NCBI RefSeq assembly: GCF_046054165.1
Contig: NZ_JBFNXK010000011.1
Span: 1-64,000 of the forward strand
Source of the DNA: Celerinatantimonas sp046054165
GTDB taxonomy: Bacteria > Pseudomonadota > Gammaproteobacteria > Enterobacterales > Celerinatantimonadaceae
Direction of reading: 5' to 3'
Length of the DNA stretch: 64,000 bases
Shown here: piece by piece, positions 52,596-61,697 of the stretch
Position numbering within the stretch: position 1 is the first letter of the stretch
Layout of the letters: every line of letters starts with the position of its first letter
Program-made: the position numbers and the translations under genes
The notes under the pieces: model-generated
What the model was told of the DNA's origin: nothing
The model's input: the letters and a program-made list of their open reading frames with translations, nothing else
Database searches by the model: none

Positions 52596-53561
52596 ATGAG
52601 TACAACCAAAAAACGTTTAGAACCGGGAGTCAAACTGCGTGACGCCGATAAAATGGCTTATATTCCCGTAAAAGTTCTGGAATCAGAAGATGAGCCGTTG
52701 CGGAAACCTGATTGGATGCGTATCAAACTGCCGTCCAGTACCAGTCGAATCGATGAAATCAAATCGGCGATGCGCAAAAATAATCTACACTCAGTCTGTG
52801 AAGAAGCCTCTTGTCCCAATCTAGCCGAATGTTTTCATCACGGAACGGCAACATTTATGATCCTAGGGGATATTTGTACCCGCCGTTGTCCTTTCTGCGA
52901 TGTAGGGCATGGTAAACCCTTGGTACCAGATGCCGGGGAACCCGAAAAACTAGCTCAGACCATTGCAGATATGAAATTACGTTACGTTGTCATCACATCC
53001 GTTGACCGGGATGACCTTCGGGATGGGGGTGCCAGTCACTTTGCTGAATGTACGCGTAAAATTCGTGAACTTTCACCCTCAATCCAGATTGAAACACTGG
53101 TCCCTGATTTTCGTGGACGGATGGAAAAAGCGTTAGAAGCCATCGATCAAAACCCACCGGATGTATTCAACCACAACCTTGAAACATCGCCTCATCTTTA
53201 TAAAATGGCTCGCCCGGGTGCAGATTATCAATGGTCTTTGAAACTGCTAGAAGAGTTTAAAAAACGGCATCCAGATATTCCAACCAAATCAGGATTAATG
53301 ATGGGGTTGGGTGAAACCAATGAAGAAATTCTACAAGTCATGCGCGATCTTCGGGCTCATGGTGTGACCATGCTGACACTTGGACAATATTTGCAACCGA
53401 GTCGTCATCATCTTCCAGTTAAACGCTATGTGACACCTCAGGAATTTGAGCAACTCAAAGAACAGGCTCTAGAAATGGGCTTTACCCATGCAGCCTGTGG
53501 TCCTTTAGTTCGGTCTTCATATCATGCCGATCTACAAGCTCAGGGCGTTGAAGTTAAATAG
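52596..53561 (+). CDS. lipA: Lipoyl synthase LipA
   Basis: LipA inserts two sulfur atoms into the octanoyl chain using radical SAM chemistry. The 321-residue protein has the auxiliary cluster Cys motif SVCEEASCPNLAECF, the radical SAM cluster CTRRCPFCDV, VITSVDRDDLRDGGASHFAE, and the C-terminal RSSYHA motif with the cluster-binding Ser. Length matches E. coli LipA (321). AGGAAAG precedes the ATG. Confidence 0.98.
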   Translation: MSTTKKRLEPGVKLRDADKMAYIPVKVLESEDEPLRKPDWMRIKLPSSTSRIDEIKSAMRKNNLHSVCEEASCPNLAECFHHGTATFMILGDICTRRCPFCDVGHGKPLVPDAGEPEKLAQTIADMKLRYVVITSVDRDDLRDGGASHFAECTRKIRELSPSIQIETLVPDFRGRMEKALEAIDQNPPDVFNHNLETSPHLYKMARPGADYQWSLKLLEEFKKRHPDIPTKSGLMMGLGETNEEILQVMRDLRAHGVTMLTLGQYLQPSRHHLPVKRYVTPQEFEQLKEQALEMGFTHAACGPLVRSSYHADLQAQGVEVK

Positions 53562-53865
53562 GCGATGTGATCACTATGACTGAGCGTCGCTAATGTAAAT
53601 ACGAGATGCCCAATATTGGTCTAAAACAATTTTTAGCCCAATATTGGGCATTTTCACTTGAAATTATCCGATGATCATTTATGGTGCTTCTGCTTAAAAC
53701 TGTTGACTCATTCAGCATTGTCTAGTCATTGATTCAGGCAGTCCGAATGCGTTTTATAGCACTTCAACATGCCCTATAAAACAAAATTCAGATGAGACAA
53801 AAACAATTAACAATTAGTTAACAGCACTTCATATAAATTCAAATTAATTTAAGAGCAATAAGGTA
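53562..53865. promoter_or_regulatory. Intergenic region: lipA terminator and sstT control region
   Basis: A palindrome GCCCAATATTGGGC with a following ATTTT (53636-53654) is a likely lipA terminator; its left arm is repeated at 53608-53619, so alternative folds exist. Further on, an inverted repeat GTTTTATAG (53751-53759) and CTATAAAAC (53774-53782) lies in the presumed sstT promoter region and could be an operator. No gene is seen. sstT has the ribosome site AAGG close to its ATG. Confidence 0.5.
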
Positions 53866-55119
53866 ATGAACCAAACACAACACAACAATAATGGATTTGC
53901 GTCAACACTTAGGGAAAGTCTGGTTTTGCAGATCATTATCGGAATCATCCTCGGTGCATTATGTGGATATTTCTGGCCAACCTATGCCAATAATTTTCAG
54001 TTACTCGGCGATCTATTCGTCGGTGGACTAAAAGCCGTAGCTCCTATTCTGGTTTTTATCTTGGTTATGGCATCCATTGCGAACCATCATAAACAATCGC
54101 AAACCCATCTGAAGCCCATTATTTTTCTCTATATTTTCGGAACATTTGCCGCAGCGATCACCGCTGTGATCATGAGCTTTCTGTTCCCAACCCAATTGGC
54201 ATTAACAACCGACCAAGCCTCATTGACACCTCCTCAAGGTATTGGCGAAGTGTTACATACCTTATTGTTTAAAATCGTTGAAAACCCGGTAAGTGCCCTC
54301 CTCCAAGGAAACTATATCGCTATTTTAGCTTGGGCTATTGGCTTAGGCATCGTCATTCGTAAAGGCCAGTCGACTACCCGTGATACCTTAAGCGATTTTG
54401 CTGATGGTGTTTCAGCTATCGTGAAATTTGTCATTCGGTTAGCACCATTCGGGATTTTTGGAATTGTAGCCCATATCGTCGGTCAAAAAGGTTTCACGCC
54501 GTTGGTGACTTATAGCCACTTGCTCTTCGTGTTACTGGCCTCAATGTTTATCATCGCCTTTATCGTGAACCCAGTTATTGTATTCTTTAAACTGCGCCAG
54601 AATCCTTATCCTTTGGTTTTCCGTTGTCTACGCGAAAGTGGTGTGCCCGCCTTCTTTACCCGAAGCTCCGCAGCTAATATTCCGGTCAATATGGAATTAT
54701 GTCGGAAACTGGGATTAGATAAAGATACTTATTCAGTATCTATTCCCCTAGGAGCTACCATCAACATGGCAGGGGCCGCCATCACGATCACCGTATTATC
54801 ATTGGCGACAGTTCATACGCTGGGTATCCACGTCGATTTTGCAACTGCATTATTGCTAAGTATTGTGGCAACTATTTCAGCTTGTGGGGCTTCCGGTGTT
54901 GCGGGAGGGTCACTACTGCTAATTCCTCTGGCCTGTAGCTTGTTTGGTATTTCAAATGATATCGCCATGAAAGTGGTATCTATCGGCTTCCTCATCGGTG
55001 TGATTCAAGATGCAGCAGAAACTGCATTAAACAGCTCAACCGATGCTCTATTTACAGCAGCATCTTGCCTCAAAGCACAAGGCAGTACTATTGGTGAAGC
55101 CGTCAGAGAAGAAGCCTAA
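53866..55119 (+). CDS. sstT: Serine/threonine:sodium symporter SstT
   Basis: SstT imports serine and threonine with sodium. The 417-residue protein belongs to the dicarboxylate/amino acid:cation symporter family, with about eight helices and two hairpins: GALKAVAPILV-like block GGLKAVAPILVFILVMASIA, ESGVPAFFTRSSAANIPVNM (HP1), GATINMAGAAITITVL (NMDG-like motif) and SGVAGGSLLLIPLACSLFGI (HP2). These match SstT rather than GltP or DctA. It ends at a bidirectional terminator. Confidence 0.96.
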   Translation: MNQTQHNNNGFASTLRESLVLQIIIGIILGALCGYFWPTYANNFQLLGDLFVGGLKAVAPILVFILVMASIANHHKQSQTHLKPIIFLYIFGTFAAAITAVIMSFLFPTQLALTTDQASLTPPQGIGEVLHTLLFKIVENPVSALLQGNYIAILAWAIGLGIVIRKGQSTTRDTLSDFADGVSAIVKFVIRLAPFGIFGIVAHIVGQKGFTPLVTYSHLLFVLLASMFIIAFIVNPVIVFFKLRQNPYPLVFRCLRESGVPAFFTRSSAANIPVNMELCRKLGLDKDTYSVSIPLGATINMAGAAITITVLSLATVHTLGIHVDFATALLLSIVATISACGASGVAGGSLLLIPLACSLFGISNDIAMKVVSIGFLIGVIQDAAETALNSSTDALFTAASCLKAQGSTIGEAVREEA

Positions 55120-55207
55120 TCACTTCATTCGTATCGGGTCTCTTATCCGTTGATAATATTCTATAGATAAGAGATTTTATTCACCGATTCAATCAAACTG
55201 AATCCAT

Positions 55208-55243
55208 AAAAAAAGAGAAAAGCTAATCGCTTTTCTCTTTTTT
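55208..55243. terminator. Bidirectional terminator between sstT and proA
   Basis: AAAGAGAAAAGC-TAATC-GCTTTTCTCTTT, flanked by A-run on one side and T-run on the other, works for both converging genes. Confidence 0.95.
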
Positions 55244-55278
55244 AACCCTGATGAATCAATTATCTCTTAACAAGAGAC

Positions 55279-56538
55279 TTACGAGCGAATCAGATAATCC
55301 GCTACACCAATCCACTTATAACTTGTTAATGCATCCAATCCCATGGGGCCCCGGGCATGTAACTTCTGAGTCGAGACCGCAACTTCGGCACCTAAACCAA
55401 ACTGTCCCCCATCGGTAAATCGAGTGGAGGCATTGACATACACCGCCGCTGAATCAACCTCATTCATAAAACGTTCAGCTTGAGATAATTGCTCTGTTAA
55501 AATAGCATCCGAATGGCTAGCCCGATGTGCATACATATGCGCTAATGCTTCATCGATATTGGAAACTACTTTAATCCCCAATGTCAGACTCAACCATTCT
55601 GTATCGTAATCACCATCCTGCGCTAAACGAATCGAATCGGAAAGCGTCAAATAAGTAGCCGCTTTACCGTCAACAACCAAACGCACCCGATCATCCTGCA
55701 TCCGTGCCGCTACTTTAGGTAAAAATTCAGCCGCTATCGATTCATCCACCAACAACGTGTCCAGAGCATTACAGGCTGAGGGGCGCTGCACCTTCGCATT
55801 TTCAATCACACGTAATGCCTTATCCTGCTGCGCCGATGCTTCAACATAAATATGGCTAATTCCAAAGCCACCAATAATCACTGGAATCGAACTATTCTCA
55901 CGACACATACGATGCAAACCTTCACCACCTCGGGGGATGATCATATCGACATAAGTATCCATCCGCAGTAACTCAGCCACCCGAGCCCGATCCGGATCGC
56001 TGATATATTGAACCGAAGCCAGAGGGAACTGCACTTTTTCCAGCGCCTGCTGAATCACCTGAATGAGGGCTAAATTACTCCGTAATGTTTCTTTACCACC
56101 GCGTAAAATAGCCGCATTGCCGGTTTTAATACATAAGCTAGCAATATCAATGGTCACATTAGGCCGAGCTTCATAAATGACCCCAACCACGCCCAGAGGA
56201 ACGCTACGGCGACAGAGCCGCATGCCATTATCCAGGATCCGGCTATCAAATTCTCGCCCCACGGGATCAGCCAAGGCAATCACATGGCGAACATCTTGGG
56301 CCATTCCCATCAGGCGACTCTTATTCAACATTAAACGATCCAACATCGCATCGCTCAACCCTTGTTCCCGGGCATCAGAGAGATCCTGTTGATTCGCTTC
56401 TAAAATTGCTTCCAACTGAAGTTCTAATTCGTCCGCAATAGCGGCCAGAGCCTGATTTTTTTGAGATGTACTACATTTCATTAACTGCGCAGCTGCAGCT
56501 TTAGCCTGTTGCCCGATCTCATTTAGATTCATTTCCAT
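55279..56538 (-). CDS. proA: Gamma-glutamyl phosphate reductase ProA
   Basis: ProA reduces gamma-glutamyl phosphate to glutamate semialdehyde in proline synthesis. The 419-residue protein has the aldehyde dehydrogenase fold, GVVGVIYEARPNVTIDIASL, the catalytic Cys in QRPSACNALDTLLVDE and FTDGGQFGLGAEVAVSTQKL. AAGGAG lies four bases before ATG 56538. It overlaps proB by ten bases. Confidence 0.98.
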   Translation of the reverse strand: MEMNLNEIGQQAKAAAAQLMKCSTSQKNQALAAIADELELQLEAILEANQQDLSDAREQGLSDAMLDRLMLNKSRLMGMAQDVRHVIALADPVGREFDSRILDNGMRLCRRSVPLGVVGVIYEARPNVTIDIASLCIKTGNAAILRGGKETLRSNLALIQVIQQALEKVQFPLASVQYISDPDRARVAELLRMDTYVDMIIPRGGEGLHRMCRENSSIPVIIGGFGISHIYVEASAQQDKALRVIENAKVQRPSACNALDTLLVDESIAAEFLPKVAARMQDDRVRLVVDGKAATYLTLSDSIRLAQDGDYDTEWLSLTLGIKVVSNIDEALAHMYAHRASHSDAILTEQLSQAERFMNEVDSAAVYVNASTRFTDGGQFGLGAEVAVSTQKLHARGPMGLDALTSYKWIGVADYLIRS

Positions 56539-57662
56539 ATATCTCCTTCAGCCGTTAATTGCGTAACGACTAAATCATCTCGATGAACAGCTACCGGTCC
56601 ATAGGCCACACCTAAAATCTCTTCAATCAAATCAGAATGTTTGCCTTTAATTTTCTGCATATCACTCGCTTGGTATCGGCAAAGGCCTCGACCAATACAC
56701 TCACCTTGAGGATTAATTATTTTTACAATATCACCCCGTAAAAAATCACCGCGAACAGCAACAATCCCTTTGGGTAATAAACTGGCCCCATCATTCAGCA
56801 CTGCTCTACAGGCACCATCGTCCAAGACCAATTCACCGTGAGGAGGAGGCCCGGCTAAAATCCATTGTTTTCGATGTTCTAGCGGAGTAATAAGGCCTGG
56901 GAAACGCGTGCCGACCAATTCACCCTGAGCAACCCGAGAAATGACCTGTTCAGCCCGCCCAGCTGCAATCGTCACGGTGATCCCCGCACGACGTGCAATA
57001 TCGGCCGCCTGTAATTTAGTCATCATGCCACCGGTTCCTAAACCACCGGCACTTCCACCTGCTAACCGCCGCAGCGTATCATCAATAATACGGACTTCAG
57101 GGATTAGCTCCGCATTTGGATTGCTCCGGGGATCGGCCGTAAACAGACCGGGTTGATCCGTCAGTAGTAACAGTTGATCGGCATCCGCTAACATGGCAAT
57201 CAAGGCCGATAAATTATCATTATCACCCACTTTGATTTCACTGGTGGCAACCGCATCGTTTTCATTAATCACCGGCACGATGCCGTGATCTAAAATCGCT
57301 CGCAATGCATCCCGGGCATTTAAATAACGTTCTCGATCATCTAAATCGGCGCGCGTCAACAGCAATTGCCCAACGTGCAACCCATACAGATCGAATAAAT
57401 TTTCCCAGACCCGGATTAACTGACATTGACCGACTGCGGCGAGCATCTGTTTATTACTCATGGTTAAATCTTTCGGCCCCATGACCAGATATTCACGACC
57501 AGCAGCAATCGCACCAGAAGAGACAATCACAATCCGATGTCCTTCTTTTCTTAACTTGGCACACTGACGCACCAACTCGATCATATGCGCACGATCCAGC
57601 CGGGTGGTGCCTCCTGTCAGAACACTTGTTCCTAACTTAACAACGATAGTCTGTTTTGACAT
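56529..57662 (-). CDS. proB: Glutamate 5-kinase ProB
   Basis: ProB phosphorylates glutamate, the first and feedback-controlled step of proline synthesis. The 377-residue protein has an amino acid kinase domain (VVKLGTSVLTGG, IVSSGAIAAGREYL, PVINENDAVATSEIKVGDND, GTGGMMTKLQAA) and a C-terminal PUA domain (ILAGPPPHGELVLDDGACRA). It leads the proBA operon, downstream of crl. Confidence 0.98.
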   Translation of the reverse strand: MSKQTIVVKLGTSVLTGGTTRLDRAHMIELVRQCAKLRKEGHRIVIVSSGAIAAGREYLVMGPKDLTMSNKQMLAAVGQCQLIRVWENLFDLYGLHVGQLLLTRADLDDRERYLNARDALRAILDHGIVPVINENDAVATSEIKVGDNDNLSALIAMLADADQLLLLTDQPGLFTADPRSNPNAELIPEVRIIDDTLRRLAGGSAGGLGTGGMMTKLQAADIARRAGITVTIAAGRAEQVISRVAQGELVGTRFPGLITPLEHRKQWILAGPPPHGELVLDDGACRAVLNDGASLLPKGIVAVRGDFLRGDIVKIINPQGECIGRGLCRYQASDMQKIKGKHSDLIEEILGVAYGPVAVHRDDLVVTQLTAEGDIWK

Positions 57663-57705
57663 TTTAGGTGATCAATCAATTCGAAAAAGGGTAGTTTAGC
57701 GGATC

Positions 57706-57732
57706 AAAGCACTGCTCGAACAGTGCTTTTTA
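57706..57732. terminator. Hairpin between crl and proB
   Basis: AAAGCACTG-CTCGAA-CAGTGCTTT is a perfect nine-base-pair stem just after the crl stop. The T-run is short on the minus strand, so it is a probable but modest crl terminator; the proBA promoter must lie in the few bases beyond. Confidence 0.65.
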
Positions 57733-57749
57733 CAGATATCAATGAAGAT

Positions 57750-58142
57750 TTAAGCTGCGAGTACCCGACTGGGATCAAGCTGAGATGAAGGGGTTAGTTC
57801 AATATCGAGTTCATCCAATAATTCAAGCAGCTTTGTATAAAAGTTTTGCAATGTATCCTGAACATTTTTCTGATAGGCATTCGGAATTGCTTTTTCCTGC
57901 CAATTCCCCTGTTTATCGAAAAATCCATACCAATAGCAATATTCAAAGTGCCCCTCTTGAACGGATAACGTCAGCCACCAGCCATAAAATTCCCTAATTT
58001 CAGGATCGACACGAGCATCTGCACACTCACTGAGACAATCGAAAAAATAACACGTCGTATCACTCAATGGCTGTCTCAAATAGGGTCCAAGTGAGTTAAA
58101 CCGATTAATTAAACGTCCATGTGATGGCCATTGCTCAGACAT
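57750..58142 (-). CDS. crl: Sigma factor-binding protein Crl
   Basis: Crl helps RpoS bind core RNA polymerase and promotes stationary-phase gene expression. The 130-residue protein matches the family: GRLINRFNSLGPYLR, CYFFDCLSECADARVDPEIR, EFYGWWLTLSVQEGHFEYCY and GFFDKQGNWQ. AGAGGA precedes the ATG by six bases. Position between frsA and proBA is as in E. coli, without phoE. Confidence 0.95.
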   Translation of the reverse strand: MSEQWPSHGRLINRFNSLGPYLRQPLSDTTCYFFDCLSECADARVDPEIREFYGWWLTLSVQEGHFEYCYWYGFFDKQGNWQEKAIPNAYQKNVQDTLQNFYTKLLELLDELDIELTPSSQLDPSRVLAA

Positions 58143-58265
58143 AATTGTTCCTCTACTGACAAAAACTAGGCGCTGTTTTTTATCTTTGGTGGTTGAATTT
58201 GTTCAAACTAAGCGTAATTAAATCCTTCGGGCAGCGCTTGAGCGCTTGTTTATAATGTTAATTAT

Positions 58266-59489
58266 TTATTCATAGCTCAATTGTTTTTTCAACCAATTTC
58301 CGCATTTTATGAAAATTTTGGGTAATTGCTCTTCTATTGATACACCTTTTAAACGTTCAAAATCGTGATGAACCGCCATCTGCTTAAGACTCTCAATATC
58401 ATCTTTCTCACAAATGATATCCCGATCATGATAGATACAGTACAACTGCCCATTCCAACTATGACGTCTGAGCATCCCCTGTTTTTTCAAAGAAAAAGCC
58501 GATAAATGTGCGGCTAATCTATCCCGTTCCACTCCCATAGATCCCAAACGGTTCAGTACACCATCCACCACGACTCGGGGCAATGCATCTAAGCGTTGCT
58601 GAGATTGGAAAATACTATCGACAGCCGGACCAATACATACCAGATACTTCAACTCATTAGCATGAAGCTGAGCCAGCCGAATCATGCTATGTGCCGCCCA
58701 ACGAACGCCAACTAACCCAACCCTTTTGGAATCAATTCGCGGATTTTCCTGCAATTTTTGCCAGAGTAGTTCATAAAGCCGACTACTGTCTTCCTGCCAT
58801 CCCCAACGTCGGTTTAAACCATTTCCGGCAAAATCGATGACAAATAAGCCAATCCCCGCCGCCGCTAACTGGTTTTCGAACCACCCCAATAATTCGCTAT
58901 ACAGCATCGAAAAATCACAAGCAACAATAATCAAAGGAACCGCCGTATCAGAGGACGGTACATGCAAATATCCTCCGGCGGAAGCTTCGCCTTGAGTTCC
59001 ATCGACAATAATTTTCTCGAAATGATCCACCTGAGAACTTTGTTGGATCACCTGTTGATAATAACGATCCACCAATACCTGAGCTCTATCCGACAACTCA
59101 TCCCCTTTCAAATGAGGATATGAAGCAATCGTTGCCGCAGTAACCGCCCGATAACTTGGTTTCTCCCGTTGCAATCCCACCGCATACGAAAGCCATTCGT
59201 AACACCAACTTCCAGGCTGATACCCTTTCACAGTATCTAACAATGCACTGGTCCGGGAACGATGACTCATGGCAATCTGCGACATAATCTGCTGAGTTTC
59301 GATTACTGAAATTCCCAGAGATTGCCACCAATTAAAAGAAAATAGACGATACCAACAATGCAGTTCGGTATTTTTAAGTAATGAGGCCGGCTGTTCATTT
59401 TCTAACTGACTGGCCTGAGGATTCATAATCGCTGATGTTTCAATGACAGATGAATGCGATTTAAATAATTGCTCTGAACGAGTTGTCAC
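58266..59489 (-). CDS. frsA: Alpha/beta hydrolase-like protein FrsA
   Basis: FrsA was reported to bind unphosphorylated EIIA-Glc and shift metabolism between fermentation and respiration, and its enzymatic activity is disputed. The 407-residue protein has a DUF1100 alpha/beta hydrolase fold, but the nucleophile elbow reads VGLVGVRWAAHS, lacking the G-x-S-x-G serine, as in the E. coli protein (GFRFG). The start is GTG 59489 with AAGGAGG four bases upstream. It is between crl and gpt, as in E. coli. Confidence 0.92.
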   Translation of the reverse strand: MTTRSEQLFKSHSSVIETSAIMNPQASQLENEQPASLLKNTELHCWYRLFSFNWWQSLGISVIETQQIMSQIAMSHRSRTSALLDTVKGYQPGSWCYEWLSYAVGLQREKPSYRAVTAATIASYPHLKGDELSDRAQVLVDRYYQQVIQQSSQVDHFEKIIVDGTQGEASAGGYLHVPSSDTAVPLIIVACDFSMLYSELLGWFENQLAAAGIGLFVIDFAGNGLNRRWGWQEDSSRLYELLWQKLQENPRIDSKRVGLVGVRWAAHSMIRLAQLHANELKYLVCIGPAVDSIFQSQQRLDALPRVVVDGVLNRLGSMGVERDRLAAHLSAFSLKKQGMLRRHSWNGQLYCIYHDRDIICEKDDIESLKQMAVHHDFERLKGVSIEEQLPKIFIKCGNWLKKQLSYE

Positions 59490-59542
59490 ACATCCTCCTT
59501 AGCAACAAAGAAAAGATAGCCTATCATCAACAAACATAATAA

Positions 59543-59573
59543 AAAAGCCACGGGAGTTCCCTCACGTGGCTTT
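59543..59573 (-). terminator. Terminator of the permease-gpt unit
   Basis: AAAAGCCACG and CGTGGCTTTT form a ten-base stem with a loop, with A- and T-runs on both sides, 19 bases after the gpt stop. It separates gpt from frsA. Confidence 0.9.
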
Positions 59574-59591
59574 TGCGACTTCTGTTAAATA

Positions 59592-60050
59592 TTATTCATC
59601 GCAGATAGGTTTGACAAAGACTTCAGCCATATCCCAGGGCTGTTCAATCCAAGTGCCTTGTGGGACTTCTGTCACAAAATCATCCACGAGCGGTTTACCC
59701 TGAGGTTTCGCATAAACCGTAACAAAGCGCGCTTTGGGATACATTTCCCGAATCGCTTTTGCAGTCCCACCGGTATCGACCAGATCATCAATGACAATGA
59801 AACCTTCACCATCCGTTTCCACTTTTTTCAGCACATGTAAGTCCCGCTGATTATTGTGGTCATAGCTTGAAATACAGACCGTATCCACATAGCGGATCCC
59901 TAATTCACGAGCCAGTACCGATGCAGGAGCTAATCCCCCACGACTCACGGCAATAATTCCGGTCCACTGGGTGGCTGGCATCAGGCGACGAGCTAAAGTT
60001 CGAACATCACGCTGCATTGTCTCCCAAGAGACATGAAATTTATCTGTCAT
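59592..60050 (-). CDS. gpt: Xanthine-guanine phosphoribosyltransferase
   Basis: Gpt salvages guanine, xanthine and weakly hypoxanthine into nucleotides with PRPP. The 152-residue protein has the PRPP-binding motif FIVIDDLVDTGGTAKAIREM (about 84-103), IAVSRGGLAPASVLARELGI and the C-terminal WIEQPWDM that binds the base. It lies 27 bases downstream of a purine permease on the same strand, so uptake and salvage are probably co-expressed. Confidence 0.97.
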   Translation of the reverse strand: MTDKFHVSWETMQRDVRTLARRLMPATQWTGIIAVSRGGLAPASVLARELGIRYVDTVCISSYDHNNQRDLHVLKKVETDGEGFIVIDDLVDTGGTAKAIREMYPKARFVTVYAKPQGKPLVDDFVTEVPQGTWIEQPWDMAEVFVKPICDE

Positions 60051-60077
60051 AAATGACCTCTATTCTACAATTGGGAC

Positions 60078-61373
60078 TTAAGCGAAGTAGAACCGCACCA
60101 AGAACAACACGGTGAGACACCAAACACTTATTGAAATATCTTTAAAACGACCACTTAACACTTTGACTAAAGTATAAGTGATAAAGCCCAAAGCAATACC
60201 ATCCGCAATCGATGATGCCATTGGCATCATAATCGCAGCGACAACCGTCGGTGCTGCTTCAGTTAAATCTTTCCAGTTAATATGAGCCAGCCCGGAGAGC
60301 ATTAAAGTACAAACGTAAAACAAAGCACCGGCCGTTGCATATTTAGGGATCATGCCAGCCAAGGGGGAGAATAGCAGCGCCAACAAAAATAGAATACCGA
60401 CCACAACCGCAGTCAAACCAGTTCGGCCACCCTGTTCAACTCCGGCACCACTTTCGATATAACTGGTAATACTGGATGTTCCGAACAAAGCACCAATCAT
60501 GGTAGCAACAGAATCGGCTAATAGTGCTTTTTTAAGCCGTGGCAAATTACCTTTTTCATCCAGCAGATTACCTCGCTGGCAAACGGCCATCAGTGTACCT
60601 GCCGTATCAAACAATTCAACAAACAGAAAGGCAAAAACAACGCTGATCATGCTGACGTCAAATGCGCCGCTGATATCCAATTTAAAGAAAGCAGCCGATG
60701 GATTAGGCGGCATCGAGATGACACCGGTGAATTTGTTCATTCCAAAGATCAATGACAGAACCGTTACGATCAAGATAGCGATCAACACGCCACCTTTTAC
60801 TTTTTTAGCTTCAAATCCGATAATGAGAAAAAAGCCTAAAGCCGCCAACAACACTTCAGGGGAACGTACATCCCCCAACTGAACCAGAACGTCAGGGCTT
60901 GGGTTACCAACGACAATTCCGGCATTTTTTAAAGCGATAAAACCTAAAAATAAGCCAATGCCCGCAGCGATACCGATCCGTAAGCTCGTTGGGATCGAAT
61001 TGATGATCCATTCTCGAATTTTAAATAAACTCAATAATACAAAAATGACCCCTGACAGAAATACCGCACCTAAAGCGACCTGCCAGCTATACCCCATTTT
61101 GGCAACGACGGTATACGTGAAAAACACGTTAAGTCCCATTCCAGGAGCAACCGCAATCGGATAATTAGCGTAAACCCCCATGATGATACAACCCACAGCG
61201 GCAGCCAGACAGGTCGCAACAAATACAGCACCATGATCCATATGTGCCGATGCTAAAATCGATGGGTTCACAAAAATAATATAAGCCATCGTCAAAAACG
61301 TGGTCATTCCGGCCACCACCTCTGTCCGTACGGTGGTGTTATGCGCCCGAAGCTTAAAGAGTTTCTCTAACAT
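60078..61373 (-). CDS. AzgA-type purine permease (NCS2 family)
   Basis: The 431-residue inner-membrane protein has about 12-14 helices and the AzgA-type signatures VAGMTTFLTMAYIIFVNPSI, NYPIAVAPGMGLNVFFTYTV and TSSITSYIESGAGVEQGGRT. Members such as E. coli GhxP, GhxQ, AdeP and AdeQ carry guanine/hypoxanthine or adenine with protons. Coupling to gpt favours guanine, hypoxanthine or xanthine, but this is inferred. ATG 61373 follows an AAGG site. A TATAAT on the minus strand near 61452 is a possible -10. Confidence 0.93.
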   Translation of the reverse strand: MLEKLFKLRAHNTTVRTEVVAGMTTFLTMAYIIFVNPSILASAHMDHGAVFVATCLAAAVGCIIMGVYANYPIAVAPGMGLNVFFTYTVVAKMGYSWQVALGAVFLSGVIFVLLSLFKIREWIINSIPTSLRIGIAAGIGLFLGFIALKNAGIVVGNPSPDVLVQLGDVRSPEVLLAALGFFLIIGFEAKKVKGGVLIAILIVTVLSLIFGMNKFTGVISMPPNPSAAFFKLDISGAFDVSMISVVFAFLFVELFDTAGTLMAVCQRGNLLDEKGNLPRLKKALLADSVATMIGALFGTSSITSYIESGAGVEQGGRTGLTAVVVGILFLLALLFSPLAGMIPKYATAGALFYVCTLMLSGLAHINWKDLTEAAPTVVAAIMMPMASSIADGIALGFITYTLVKVLSGRFKDISISVWCLTVLFLVRFYFA

Positions 61374-61697
61374 AACCTTAATGTATTCCTAGAAAATGGA
61401 CCTGAGTTACCGACTTCTCTGATAACTGGAGGGATAAATAAAAGCGCATATTATAGTTACAGTCTCAGCGGTTGACCAGAGATGGATCAATACTTATGGA
61501 CTCTATTGCAGATGGAAAGCCACAGACGAACTAATGACATAACCCTCATTATTCATGATATTGTGATGCCAATAACCGCAGTCAGTATCGAAGCTCAGAC
61601 GATAAAAACCCCGCTGATAGAAGGCATATAATCTACTCTCTTTTACGACCAAAAACAGTTAAACTCAATGTATTCCAATCAATAAAGAGGTTTTACT
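61374..61697. promoter_or_regulatory. Divergent control region between the permease and pepD
   Basis: No gene is present. A TATAAT at 61626-61631 is a plausible pepD -10, with no strong -35 at normal spacing. On the minus strand a TATAAT at about 61452 could serve the permease. I found no clear PurR box or purine riboswitch by eye. Confidence 0.45.

Noticed and set aside
61374..61697. Purine riboswitch or PurR box before the permease
   Set aside because: No conserved junction loops or ACGCAAACGTTTGCGT-like operator seen.
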